DNA from: Azolla caroliniana
Taxonomy: Eukaryota; Polypodiophyta
Reading direction: 5' to 3'
DNA length: 64,000 nt
Assembly: GCA_043228905.1 (NCBI GenBank)
Contig: JBHGNT010000001.1
Coordinates: 20,832,001 to 20,896,000, forward strand
Both the position numbers and the translations under genes were made by a program. Below, piece after piece: positions 1 to 9,935 of the stretch. Within the stretch, counting starts at the first letter, position 1. Each line of letters begins with the position of its first letter. Below the pieces are notes generated by a model, which did no database searches, had not been told where the DNA came from, and saw nothing but the letters and a program-made list of their open reading frames with translations.

Positions 1-219
1 ATGCACTTGAGAATCAAGGTTCATCTTTACAGGTTAATGCTTTAATGCTTGCTTCAGTCTCAAAAGCCTAGAAAAGGGTGAGTAGAGGCTCATATGTGGA
101 CATTTACAAAGATGGATCAAATGTAGATATTAGTCTTCATGCAAATAAGCATGTCGGTGATACTAATATGCAATCAGATTAATATTTTGCTTTGTTTTAT
201 ATCTTCAACCATATTAATC
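1..219. other. AT-rich sequence upstream of the LINE endonuclease
   Basis: No coding region or repeat structure is recognised. It may be the 3' part of LINE ORF1 or the spacer before ORF2, because the endonuclease frame starts immediately after it. Confidence 0.3.
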
Positions 220-1496
220 ATGCATAAACAAGTCAAATGTGTCTCCTTCAATATACAGGGTCTTTGTAACCCTAGTAAATGAAAACTATTTTGGAACTAT
301 ATTATCTCTTCTCAAGCAGATGTAATTTGTGTTCAAGAACATAAACAAGTTGAATTCAGTGGTCAAGTTGGTTCATTTGGAGGTTTTGACATCTTCTATG
401 CAGGTCAAGGTACAACATCTGGAGTGCTTATGATCATAAAAAATGATCTAAATCCTACAGTTGCCTATAATGATCAACGTGAGAGGTGGATGGTTGTGCA
501 ATGCATGATAAATGGCAAGACATATGATTTGTTGGAATATATGTCCCGAATGCCTCAAGGGACAAAGCTTTACTTTGGCAAGACATTTGTGCTTATCCAT
601 GGCAAGACAATTGTCAGATCCTGCTCCTATCTAGCTAGACCTTCAGTTTGCGAATCATTCCTATGAAGTGGATCTCCAAAGGAAGAGACTTATGCTCATT
701 AACAACAGCTACCTCAAGCATGAACTCTTCAAGAGGATGGTCTATGACATAATATTTCCTCTTTATCTAGAAGTCAACATAGATGTTGATATAGCGTGGG
801 TACATTTTGTACATAGATTACAAACAATAATACAAGAGTATGGGAAGTGGTATCTCTCAAGGTAGAGAGATTACACTCAACAAGCCAAATTTACTTGTCA
901 AGCCCTAACGGAGTTACCACATTGAAGATCTTTGACTTTACATGAAGAGGATGCATTGTGTATGGCCAAACACACATTGATGCTACATGACAAAAATAAA
1001 TTGAAAAATGGCAAGTTAGGTCAAGACAATTTGCATTGAAAGACAAAGGATGCTTTTTTAAATCTTTCTTCAAAAGGTTGCATGTAATACGCCAAAATGA
1101 ATCCATTAAATTCATCAAAATTGGTGATGGTTTGTGGACTACAAACCAACTTGAACTAACCAAGGAATGTGTAACTCACTTCTCTCACATCTTTGAGGAC
1201 AATGTAGTTGTTACAAATGTAGTTAAACATGCCAGAGATACATTCTTGTCACTAGTTCAACCCCCTATTTGTGTTGATAAAGTTATTGCTTTGGATGCAA
1301 CATTCACAATGGAGGAGCTTTTGGAGGCTCGGAAGGGCCTCAAGAAAGGCAAAGCGCCTGGTTGGGATGGTATTACGTTAGAGTTCATTGACAATTTTGG
1401 GATGTCGTTAAGGATTTAATCCTATATATGGCAAATAATGCTTGGCAACAATGGGATATGTAGATCTCATGGAAAGAAGGTTTGGTCAAATTAATA
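220..1496 (+). mobile_element. Decayed non-LTR retrotransposon (LINE) ORF2: endonuclease and start of reverse transcriptase
   Basis: From the ATG at 220 the frame reads an endonuclease-type start (SFNIQGL, then VICVQEHK and VLMIIKNDL), matching the N-terminal AP-like endonuclease of plant L1-type ORF2, with an early stop near 279. A linker follows (KDKGCFFKSFFKRL, GDGLWTTNQLE at 1036-1170), then the block before the reverse transcriptase with KGKAPGWDGITLEF near 1350-1395, the LINE equivalent of KSPGPDG. The last LINE-like residues (WKEGLVKLI) run to about 1496. There a copia fragment begins abruptly and the rest of the LINE is missing. Many stops and frameshifts show it is dead. The family assignment is firm; the clade is not resolved. 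Confidence 0.8.
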
Positions 1497-2326
1497 CTCG
1501 CGGGATCATTTGACATGAAGGATCTTTGGGACCTTCATTACTTCCTTGGGATCGAAGTGATTTGCACCTCAGAAGGCATGCTGATCAGTCGACGCTACTA
1601 TGTGTTGAGTACGCTCTTCAAATTCGGTATGACGGAATGTAAGCTCGTCTCAACTCCTCTATATAGGAATGTGAAGCTCTTCCTTGACTTTGGAACGGCA
1701 TGCGACTCGAAAAGGTTTCGACAGATAGTCGGAAGCCTTATCTACCTGACCATCACCCGGCCAGATCTTTGCCATCCAGTTGCCTTGATTAGTCAATTCA
1801 TGGCGCACCCAACCATGGAGCACATTAAGTGTGTGCACCGAATACTCAGGTACGTTAGGGGCACTAAGGACAGGGGGTTGCTCTATCGGACCGGTGTAGC
1901 TGGACAACTTGTTGGCTATACATATGCCGATTGGGCCGGAAACGCCGACGATCGAAGGCCAACTTCTTGATTCACGTTTTCACTTGGAAGTGTCACGGTT
2001 GCTTGGAGCAGTAAGAAGCAGCCAAAAGTAGGACTGTCGAGCACTGAGGAGCGGCTATCGCAACATGTGAAGCCATTTGGCTCAAACGATTATTAAAGGA
2101 TCTACAAGTGGATGTGTCCAATCCGACGATGATCTACTACGACAACCTCAACAACATCCAACTGGCCAAGAACCCCGTTTTTCATGCCTGGACCAAGCAC
2201 ATTGAGGTGCACTACCATTTTGTCTGTGAGCGTGTGCTCTCTGGTGAAGGCGAACTTGTGTATGTTTCGAGGGATCGGCAAACTGCTGACATCTTCACCA
2301 AACATCTCGGCCCGGACAAGTTGTAG
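1497..2326 (+). pseudogene. copia C reverse transcriptase (C-terminal half) and RNase H
   Basis: Reads SFDMKDLWDLHYFLGIEV, then LISRRYYVLSTLFKFGMTEC, GSLIYLTITRPDL and SQFMAHPTMEH, the standard order downstream of the copia YVDD box, which itself is missing. RNase H follows from about 1950 (YADWAGNADDRR) and ends with [18 protein letters not shown] and DIFTKHLGPDKL. A stop at 1968 and frameshifts around 2020-2100 break the frame. In a live element these domains copy the RNA genome and remove the RNA strand. The family assignment is very secure. Confidence 0.88.
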
Positions 2327-2905
2327 CCTTTTTCAGAGATGCTTGGTCTTCAACATCTAGATATGCCACACTTGAGGGGGAGAAAGAAGGAAACTAGAAT
2401 AGGAACTGGGAAATCAGGTAATGGCACCGGACAAGGAGCCGGAGAGATAGGGGGAGACCGAGTTGACTAGAACGAGAAGGCCAAGTCCCGGACGTGGTCC
2501 GTCGTGGTGAAGGGCCTGAAGGTTGAAGACGAATTGGAGACAGCCAATTCAGACAAGAATTGGAATGAATCGGAGGCACCCGATTCAGAAGAGGTGTTTG
2601 ATTCGGGGGAGCCGGATCAACTGAAGGCCAAACGGACAAGGAGGCAGCGGAAGTCGACACCAACACGAAGGAACCGACGGGTTGAGAAGTGCTAGAGTCG
2701 CAACAACGAAGGAGCTGAGATGGGCCTTATGAGTAGACAAGCCGATTGAGAAGGTCGAGGTGCGTGGGACCAGACGGGTCATGGAAAGCGGAACCGAACG
2801 GATCGAGGAGCACGAACAAGGGGAGAAGACGCTAGAAGAAGCCGACTCCAAGGTTCGGCAGACACTAACTCAGTGAGCTGACCTCAAAATAAGCTTGAGG
2901 GCGAG
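2327..2905 (+). other. copia C post-RNase H extension with two polypurine tracts
   Basis: Between RNase H and the LTR lie about 580 bases. A first PPT-like tract, CACTTGAGGGGGAGA, sits at 2370-2384 directly after the RNase H end. Charged, low-complexity coding follows (for example VKGLKVEDELETANSD and KRTRRQRKSTPTRRNRR at about 2504-2695). A second tract, AGCTTGAGGGCGAG, touches the LTR at 2906. The minus-strand copia at 6028-8034 has a similar extension, so it is a family feature and not debris. Confidence 0.6.
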
Positions 2906-3349
2906 TGTTGAGCGGACAAGCTCAACTAGATCTGGATTGGCTAAATAAGCTGGAGCCGATCAATATCCGGAATGGAGAACCAGATAGGCATCCGGATTGG
3001 TATCCGGAACCAAGAGCTGGTTCGAAGAAACGGGCCGGATTATAACCGGTAGGCCGTTAGAGGCCTACAACCTTAGCCTAGTATGTAGGCATATTCCTTG
3101 GAGTTAATGTTAGTCGCTCATGTGAGCATTGAAGTACTTGTCAGTACTTCTGTTAGTCCTTTTAAGGACTTGTATAAAAAGTGTTTTGTAGGACATTTGT
3201 ATGTACAGAGTGTTATTATTTTGAATTGAGTTCATGCTATTCTGCTCTCTTTGTCTCTCCCGTGTAATGTGTACTCTTAAGCTTCCATTAAGCCTTCATT
3301 TCTGTTTTATTGTTGTTATCCGGCTGAGCCGGTTTATCTAGCTTCCGCA
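2906..3349 (+). repeat. 3' LTR of copia C (444 bp)
   Basis: Starts TGTTGAGCGGACAAGCTCAA immediately after the polypurine tract and ends GCTTCCGCA, giving the expected TG...CA ends. The end was fixed by comparison with the related LTR at 6028-6391, which terminates with the same GCTTCCGCA on the minus strand. A TATA-like TTGTATAAAAAG lies at about 3170-3182. Confidence 0.75.
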
Positions 3350-3727
3350 TATTAACTTTACAATGCATGTTGATCAATTGTTGATGATCAACTGAGTCCG
3401 ACTCATATGACTCAATTAATCTTTGTAGGTCAGCCGACTTCGACTCATCTATATTTGTCGGTTGCTTTGAGTCGACCAACTCGGATTCGACTGTGCCGAC
3501 TAGCTGTCTCCTGACAGTCGACAATGTATGGTCGATTGGTCTTGAGTTGATAGTAGTGGAAGTCTACTTGGAAGCCTGTTCTGACTTCTACCGTTTCAAG
3601 TCCTCGATTGTCTTGTCTTCCAAGAACACAATGTCCTGACTCCTCATCACTTTCTTGTCGTGTAAATCCCATAGCCTGTAGCCGAATTCATCCTTCGAGT
3701 ACCCCAAGAATATGCATGGTTTCAACT
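3350..3727 (-). pseudogene. copia A, segment 2: integrase C-terminus and hinge to reverse transcriptase
   Basis: Read on the minus strand from 3727 down: KLKPCIFLGYSKDEFGYRLW, then the RSQDIVFLEDKTIEDL type motif. This is the conserved integrase/RT junction of copia polyproteins. A polar hinge follows (SELVDSKQPTNIDESK) and the sequence ends where copia C's LTR begins. It continues the integrase at 14487-14772: KLNNK there joins KLKPCIF here once TE1 and one target duplication are removed. The piece is therefore the displaced half of one gene and not a separate element. Confidence 0.85.
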
Positions 3728-3763
3728 TAACACCGGGTCATTCAAAATAGGTAATATGTCGCA
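3728..3763 (+). repeat. TE1 left terminal inverted repeat
   Basis: Begins TAACACCGGGTCATT and includes GTAATATGTCGCA. Its reverse-complement partner is at 14449-14484, with six mismatches over 36 bases and no gap. It is preceded by the CT target duplication at 3726-3727. Confidence 0.85.
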
Positions 3764-4024
3764 ATTTAAGAACAGTCCGTCCAAAAAAGGCACAAAGTTG
3801 GTCATTTCACAAAAAGGGCCATCGCATGCGTAACGTGTTTTGGAAATTGAATCAAAATATATTTATTTATACCATGTCCAAAAATTTAGGGCTTTCAAAA
3901 AATGCCCCTAATAATCGACAAGTGAAATTTACAAGAGAATGTACAAAAATTACAAAATGACTAACATGTATATTTATACATATTTGTGAATCACCATATT
4001 GATGTAACATACAATATTTACATT
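3764..4024. other. TE1 left subterminal region
   Basis: AT-rich noncoding DNA between the TIR and the transposase stop. It contains GTCCAAAAAAGGCACAAAG at 3779-3797 and a second GTCCAAAAA at about 3878. A closely similar pair occurs at 10273 and 10314 in the divergent promoter region of the element. Confidence 0.55.
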
Positions 4025-4654
4025 TTATATATGAGATCCATCACTTCCCAAAGATATGCCTTCCCCTTCAGACCCACCCGATGAACTAGAAGAGCTTTGT
4101 GAGGTCTCATCCTCATCATCACTAGCAACCAATGCATTGTCTTCATCCAATTGCAATCCAACATCACCGTGATTATGAGACATACTCCTTGTTTGTCTTT
4201 GTGTTGCGTCAACAGGCACATTTGGGATCTTCTCTTTTATTATCTTGATTGTAGTCTGTCTTAGATGATCTGTTTTGATCAAGGTGAAGTCATACATGAG
4301 TAAGTCGACATTATCAAGTCCTAGAGTAGACGTGCTTGGTAGATTCTTTCTTCTTCACTTTCTACTTGTGCCTTCGACATCCTTAACCATCTCTAAAGAG
4401 TACTTCCCAGTAAATGCATCTTTGGAAGAGGTATGATACCAATGAACCATAATAGACTTTACTTGATTGCCTTCATCATCCATAATAAGTTCCATGATTT
4501 TGGTAATCCAGAAGGGATGGCCCAACCTATCACCCCCAGCTAATGTTGTAACCAACATACCAACTTGTAGCTCATGTAGATTGCCTTGCCACCTCACCTC
4601 TACAACATGCGATAATCTTGGTCCCATGTAAATATCTCTTGGTCGTGTTGGTAC
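4025..4654 (-). pseudogene. TE1 transposase, C-terminal part
   Basis: Read from 4654 downwards: MGPRLSHVVEV, LQVGMLVTTLAGGD, HPFWITKIMELI, IMVHWYHTSSKDAF, GKYSLEMVKD, then after a frame break DLLMYDFTLIKTDHLRQTT, and an acidic/serine tail ending SLGSDGSHI at 4025. The layout (a VG-x-V/L start, a WI-x-K block, a WY block, then a hydrophobic helix) parallels the C-terminus of the transposase at 24700-25128, and both precede a transposon-like noncoding stretch. It resembles a small chromatin-reader-type fold, but I infer that only from spacing. The 5' side is cut by a copia fragment at 4655. Together with 9393-9935 it forms one minus-strand gene whose middle is missing. Confidence 0.65.
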
Positions 4655-5140
4655 TATGGCAAGAAAGGCCACAAACAGAGTGAGTATTGGAAGAAGTGTG
4701 CCGATTTGGATAAATCCGGATCTGGCAATGCCAGACAAGGGAACCGACAAAGCTCGCACTACGCAGAAGGATCGGAAGGATCCGGAACCGGGAAGACCGG
4801 AAAAGGTCCAACCTTCGTGATAAAGCACAAGGCAAACTCGATGAAGAAGACCACTTCCAGATCGGAGGAAGTATGGTATATTGATTCCGGAGCGTCAAAC
4901 CACATGACGAGCCACAAAGAGTGGATCTCTTTTTTGGAGAAACTGGAACAACCGGGAATTGTCGAAACCGGAGATAACACCCCTCACCCGATTGTGCATG
5001 TTGGAGAAGTCCCTTTAAGCCATGTTGGACAAAAGGGAAAGCTGATGAACGTACTACACGTTCCAACAATCACAAAGAACTTGGTGTTGGTTGGACAAAT
5101 CATTGACCAGGGAATGCATGTGCAATTTAGTGAAATTTAG
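4655..5140 (+). pseudogene. copia B fragment: gag zinc knuckle and protease
   Basis: Reads YYGKKGHKQSEYWKKC (a degenerate CCHC knuckle), a charged linker, then EVWYIDSGASNHMTSHKEW, the classic copia protease active site D-S-G with following H-M-T. GEVPLSHVGQKGKLMNVLHV and NLVLVGQIIDQGMHVQF follow. It ends abruptly at about 5140. There is no LTR, PBS or integrase, so it is a captured internal fragment within TE1. The protease core is intact. It belongs to the same copia type as the fragment at 55488-57857, but I see no evidence that they were one copy. Confidence 0.85.
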
Positions 5141-5144
5141 TGAA

Positions 5145-5698
5145 GGCATGTGGTGTAAAAGATGGTGGCACTTTTAAGAAATTTAGCCACAAAAAGGATA
5201 TCACCTGAGATTTATACTGTAATGTCTATTGTGGTGATGTGGCTGAGATGATACACATATTGACAACGAAGGAATACATATTATTGATTGTAGCTATGCT
5301 AAGTTAAATATTAAAAAATTTGTGATTTGATTAAAGGTACTACATCTACATGCTTTGACAAATTTCCGAAATATTGTTTCATTGGAGAAAGATGATGAAC
5401 AAGTGAGTTTCATTAACATGAGTATTAAAGCCTTAGCCTTATGGGAATGCCCAGACCAGGACGAGGAAGTAGGGGCAAAGCACATTGCAAATACATAATG
5501 ATTTCAACTAGCCTCCCGCGAACCAATTCCTCCATTAGTTGGTGAACCTAGGGAACTTATTGATCTTGACAATGAGCTTCTAGACTACCCTACAGTTGCA
5601 AGCCTGTCCAAAGTTGATACCACTACACAAATATGTGAGGAGAGTTCTCAAAAGGAGGACGAGGAGAACGATGTAGATACTTTGATAGCCATGTAAAA
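5145..5698 (+). pseudogene. Second ParB-methyltransferase copy, C-terminal remnant
   Basis: This matches the end of the methyltransferase gene at 12585-13647 in the same orientation. It first shows a block ending YCGDVAEMIHIL...EYILLIVA, equivalent to the residues just before the DIPY motif of the full copy. A deletion of the catalytic middle follows. It then reads RNIVSLEKDDEQVSFINM (full copy: RNCVALEKDPDQVNFIKM), LASREPIPP (full copy: MASREPMEP), and an acidic tail ending at the stop near 5696. The match in three separated blocks makes common origin secure. It lies inside the broken transposase gene, so TE1 either carried two methyltransferases or received this piece from another copy. Confidence 0.72.
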
Positions 5699-6027
5699 CT
5701 ATACATTGCAATGTTATCTTGACATTTTAATCTAAGTTATATTCTTTTCATTGTTAGATTAATGTCTACATTTTGGTTGGTGGTTTGCCACCCGAAGGTG
5801 CTAGTCAAGCTAGGGTAAAAAACGTTAGCGGGTTGAGACCAATTAACCATCCTCTCCTCGTTCACCACCTGAGTGGTATACAACAATCCAAAATCTTCAA
5901 CCAACAATTCTAAGGAGGAGAGAGAGCCCTTCACAAAACACATACACATGACCTCAATGTTAAGCACCTTAATGCGACACACAAGATAGTACCTCCATTG
6001 AGAATAGGTTCATTGCCAAGAATGGCG
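5699..6027 (-). other. TE1 interior; short minus-strand ORF of unknown origin
   Basis: A minus-strand frame of about 84 codons (5982-5737) reads VLNIEVMCMCFVKGSLSS and LLYTTQVVNEERMVNW. It lies in transcriptional sense with the transposase pieces at 4025-4654 and 9393-9935, so it may be part of the missing middle of that gene. I do not recognise a domain. Confidence 0.3.
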
Positions 6028-6391
6028 TGCGGAAGCAATATAGGAAACCGAACAACATAAAATGCAGGTTTAATGGAAACCTTAGGTTTGCACAATACGC
6101 ACGGGAGAGACAGAGAGTAAACACTAGAAAAAACAATTCAAAAACTAACATTTGACACAAGTACTGACAGTATTTGACTGCTCATAAATGAGCCTCGACT
6201 CTTACTCCCAAAACTATTCCCTACGAGGAATATCTCTCTAACGGCCTTTCGGTTCACGCACCGATATAGCCTTCCTACGCACCAGTCTGCGTACCGGTTT
6301 CCAACTGATCCGGCCTAACAGATCGGTCCCAACCGATCCAGTTCTCGGCTTGCTCAGCTGATCCGGCCGTTGTTGAGCTTGTCTCTCAACA
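6028..6391 (-). repeat. 3' LTR of copia 2 (364 bp)
   Basis: On the minus strand it starts TGTTGAGAGACAAGCTCAAC directly after AGCTTGAGGGGGAG and ends TTGCTTCCGCA at 6028. The flanking TGGCG at 6023-6027 would be the target duplication, but the other end of the element is missing so this cannot be confirmed. Confidence 0.78.
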
Positions 6392-6930
6392 CTCCCCCTC
6401 AAGCTCAACTTGAGGCTCGTCGGGATCTTCCTGATCACCGCTCCGGTTCCTCCTAGCTCCACGCCTCGCTCTCGCTCCTCGGCCTGTTCAACTTCGTGCG
6501 CTTCGACCCTTCTAGTCGGCTTGTCTGCTCCCACGGCCCTTCACAACTCGCTTGCTGTCGCGGTGTTGGCGCTTCTCCTCCTGCCTTCCTTTCCGCTTGG
6601 CCCTCGGTTGATTCAGTGTATCCGAATCAAACATTTGAACCGACTCGGCTACCTCCGATCGGTTTTCGCTCTCGTCCGAGTTGGCTATCTCCAACTCGTC
6701 TTCGGTCTTCTAGCCCTTGACGGCGTCATCTCCCCCATGCTTTGTTGGCTTCGGCTCTTACTTTCGGCTGCTCCCTTTATGTCTGCTTTTGGATTCATCC
6801 GCGGATCCGCCCTTGGCTTCTTCAGCCGATCCGAAGTCGAATTCGTCATCCGACTGGGTGTTGCGGCCTCTTCCGCTCCCTTCATGCTCCCTTGCTCGGT
6901 CTTTCGAGACTGTTCTCCCCCTCAAGTTTG
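6392..6930 (-). other. copia 2 post-RNase H extension with two polypurine tracts
   Basis: The first PPT-like tract (minus strand AACTTGAGGGGGAGAACAG, at about 6911-6929) lies at the RNase H end, and a second touches the LTR. Between them the minus strand encodes charged sequence (EDELEIANSDESENRSEV, KRKGRQEEKRQHRD) clearly related to the extension of copia C (EDELETANSD, KRTRRQRK), showing that the segment was conserved as protein. Confidence 0.6.
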
Positions 6931-8034
6931 GCACGTCGAGGTGACGCAACCCAAGCGCACCCGAGAATTGCCGCAACTTGTCCAGACCAAGGGGCTTGGT
7001 GAAGATGTCGGCAGTTTGCCAATCCGTCGGAACATAATGAAGTTCGACTTCACGAGAAAGGACACGCTCACGGACAAAAGGGTAGTGCACCTCAATGTCC
7101 TTGGTACGTGCGTGGAAAACGGGGTTCTTCACGAGCTGGATGTTGCTGAGGTTGTCGCAGTAGATCGTCATCGGATCAGACACCTTCTCTTGCAGGTCCT
7201 TAAGTAGCCGCTTCAACCATATGGCTTCGCATGTCGCGACAGCCGCTCCTCGGTACTCAGCTTTGGTGCTCGACAGTGCAACTGTCGGTTGCATCGTACT
7301 ACTCCATGCTACCGCAGCACTACCAAGAGAGAATGTGTATCTGGAAGTGGATCGGGGATCGGCGGCGTTGCTAGCCCAATCAACATCGGTGTAGCCGACC
7401 AACTATGAGGTTGTACTGGTCTGGTATAGCAGTCCTCGGTCCTTAGTGCCACTTACGTACCGCAGTACACGTTGCGCACACTGAAGGTGCTCCTCGGTAG
7501 GTCTCGCCATGAACTGACTGATCACCCCGACCGGATAACTGAGATCGGGTTGGGTTTGTCAAGTAGATAAGGCTTCCGACAATTAATCGGAACCTCGTCG
7601 GTTCGCATATCTTTCCGGAATTGGGGTGAAGCTTGACGGTTCTATCTAGAGGAGTCGAGACGGACTTGGAGTCGCCCATCCTGAATTTGAAGAGCATATT
7701 CAGCGCGTAATGACGTTGGCTGATCAGTATACCTTCGGGGGTGCATATCACTTCGATCTCGAGGAAGGAATGAAGGTCCCCCAGATCCTTCATGTCGATT
7801 GATGCTGCAAGCTGGAACTTCATGCGGTGGATTTCTCCTAGGTCGGCGCCGGTGATGACCAAGTCATCAACATATAGTAAAATACTGACTGGACCGAATC
7901 GACCTTCCCGGATGAACATGGAAGAGTCCGATTTTGACGTTGCAAAGCCCATCCGATGCAGTTGCTGCGTGATCTTCGCGTTCCAGGCACGCGGGGCTTG
8001 CTTTAGTCCTTAAAGGGACTTCTTCAATCGGCAT
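6931..8034 (-). pseudogene. copia 2 reverse transcriptase (C-terminal two thirds) and RNase H
   Basis: Minus strand from 8034: RLKKSL, a stop, GLKQAPRAWNAKI, MGFATSKSDSSMF, then LLYVDDLVITGADLGEI with an intact YVDD catalytic pair, MKDLGDLHSFLEIEVI, and after a frameshift near 7560 the DVDWASNAADPRSTSRY RNase H start, [36 protein letters not shown] and DIFTKPLGLDKL. The upstream integrase is cut off at about 8034. Confidence 0.88.
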
Positions 8035-9392
8035 AGTCATGTTTGAAACTCTTCCCCAACTAACATGACATAGGTTTTAAAGATGTACATGCATATCACA
8101 TTGTCTTACACAAGAATATACAAATAGATACAACGATGGCTTGAAGTATGACAACTTTTTTCACTTGCGTAAGGGTTTCTGTTTATATACGTAGGTTTAC
8201 TAACACTAATAGTCGCATTCATGTCGGCCACCTATTTGTGTGACCCATATTTCCCCTTCTCCCCACTATAATGTCTCATGTGCAAATGTTGTTTTTCTTG
8301 GAGGTCCTAAAATGTTTGTCTCATGTTAACAAATTCACACACACATCCTTCCATTTCCTATACACACACACAATGAGGTGTATACACTATTGTTTTGTTC
8401 TGTGGAGGATGATGCACCTTCACCTTCTTCGTTTGTTTTGTGTTGGGTTTAGCATTGGCTAAAGGCAACACATGGAGATGGAAGTGGAGATGGATGCCTC
8501 TTCCTCCAGATATGATTGCTCTTTCAGAATCAAATCAACAACTTGTTCCTAAAAAAATCTATCATTAACTTCTGCTCGTAGGGAATGAATGGACATAATT
8601 TATTTAGAGGTGGTGGAGAATTTGATGAGATAGCTCGTAACAACATTGCTCCGTGTGATGGCATTCCAATACAATATTTGGGACTATATATATTATGGGA
8701 CTTCATCATATGCACATATCGATCCCATTCCATGTATGTATGTGTATACATATCATTGTAGATATAGATGCGAGAAGGGTAAAACGTCCCACTCGAACCA
8801 AATTACTATGCCTCAAATGCAGAACACGTCTCACATATGAAGGGCCCCACAAAAAACCCACTATAAGCCCAGAAGATCAAAACAACCACTCTAAGCCTAA
8901 ATGGCATTCTACTCTAAACTCAAGGTCGTATAAGAGAACCATTGGGAGAATGTCGCTCCGACATTGGGATGTGGTAAGGACATGAGTGAGTGAGGTAGTT
9001 TGAGTGAGATGAGATGGGGCGCCCTTGTCAAGGTCAAAGCTTGAGAAGTGTCGATGTGTCCAATCTTGCCTTCTCTCAGATGTTCGTTAGGGATTCTTAA
9101 ATTTCACAACTCGAGGAATTAATTGCGTGAGTACTACGTATATATGTAGATAAGCCATTTAATACTAGATGCATGCATGCATAATTTGTTTGAGGGTGTC
9201 ATATGTGAATGGTCATCATCATCATAATCAAAATAAGTAGGTTAGGTTAGGTTAAGTAGTAGGTGGGTGGATGGATGGGTGTGTAGGCAGTCCACATTGG
9301 CATCGTTTTATTACCGGACAGTCTCCACCTTGTAGGGTATGACCCGTCCGGATCTTGCGGGGTATGGCCACATTGTTAAACTTCGATCGCCA
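8035..9392. other. TE1 interior without recognised gene
   Basis: About 1.36 kb between the copia 2 truncation and the transposase N-terminal exon. Short frames exist on both strands (for example minus strand 8751-8530 with CPFIPYEQKLMIDFFRN) but none matches a family I know. Near 9235-9280 there is a short GGTTAGGTTAGGTTAAG run. Part of this may be the decayed middle of the minus-strand transposase gene. Confidence 0.35.
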
Positions 9393-9935
9393 TTAACCAT
9401 TAAAATGTTGATATATTTTGTAAGGTACAATTTCTAATAAAATGTCTTCCTTATACGCTTTGTATACGTCACGATGAGTGAAGTTATCTGAAAAATATAA
9501 CCTTCCAGTGGTGGGCATAACATCACATTGCTTCGAGAAATATATCTCCATCCATCTAATGGCATGCCGCCCAATTAGACCCTTACATGTAGATTCTGTA
9601 TTGTTGAAAGGTACCCACCACCTGTTCAGTAATCGATGGTCAATTCTTTGTAGCCTCATGTTCCCGATGCTATAAGCAATTCTAAAAGCAACTCGACAAC
9701 TCTTCGTAGTAAGTGAAAGGTAATATTCCACCTGCAGAGAACACGGCACTGCCAGATGGTCCTTAACAAGTGGCATATTGGCAATCAAGAATATATCTTG
9801 TTCGTCACCATTGAGAGACAAATACTTTTGTCGCAACCCCCCTAAGTTTGCCTTTCCAAATTTTGATAGACAAAGGCTCCCACAACATACCTTGCATATG
9901 TCAATTGAAATTTGTCAATCCGAACACAAAAAATT
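9393..9935 (-). pseudogene. TE1 transposase, N-terminal part
   Basis: From about 9935 down the minus strand reads ICKVCCGSLCLSKFGK, GGLRQKYLSLNGDEQDIFL, KSCRVAFRIAYSIGNMRLQR, then GLIGRHAIRWMEIYFSKQ, MPTTGRLYFSDNFTHRDVY and VPYKIYQHFN. A GT follows the last codon, so a splice donor near 9393 is plausible. The order (Cys pairs, an S-I-G-N helix block, a G-R-H/W block, then a P-x-x-x-R-x-Y-x-S block) is that of the N-terminus of a DDE-like transposase family whose C-terminal core is seen at 17552-25128 (DFAENY, SDG, HGKG). I recall the family in invertebrates under 'cc8L18.2-like', a weak label. No initiating ATG is evident. Confidence 0.6.

Larger units (their letters stand above)
1497..3349 (+). 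mobile_element. Ty1/copia retrotransposon C, 5'-truncated, with 3' LTR
   Basis: Only the 3' part is present: the second half of reverse transcriptase, RNase H, a C-terminal extension, a polypurine tract and one LTR. It abuts the LINE on the left without its own 5' LTR, so it is either truncated or was cut by later rearrangement. On the right the LTR ends in CA at 3349 and is followed by minus-strand copia A sequence. Its LTR middle resembles the fragment at 57745-57857 and its LTR termini resemble those of the minus-strand copy at 6028-8034, so all three belong to one related group. Confidence 0.85.
6028..8034 (-). mobile_element. Ty1/copia retrotransposon 2, 5'-truncated, with 3' LTR, inside TE1
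   Basis: Read on the minus strand: reverse transcriptase from about 8034, RNase H, an extension, a PPT, and an LTR at 6391-6028. The 5' half (gag, protease, integrase) is absent. It is nested in TE1 and so is younger than it. Its LTR termini and its post-RNase H extension match copia C at 1497-3349. Confidence 0.88.

Noticed and set aside
1482-1970. A single 162-codon open frame
   Set aside because: It is a chimera: the first few residues are LINE reverse-transcriptase linker, the rest copia reverse transcriptase joined at about 1497.
9235-9280. Telomere-like GGTTAGGTTAGG run
   Set aside because: Only two to three partial units, not a plant telomere repeat array. Treated as chance low-complexity sequence.
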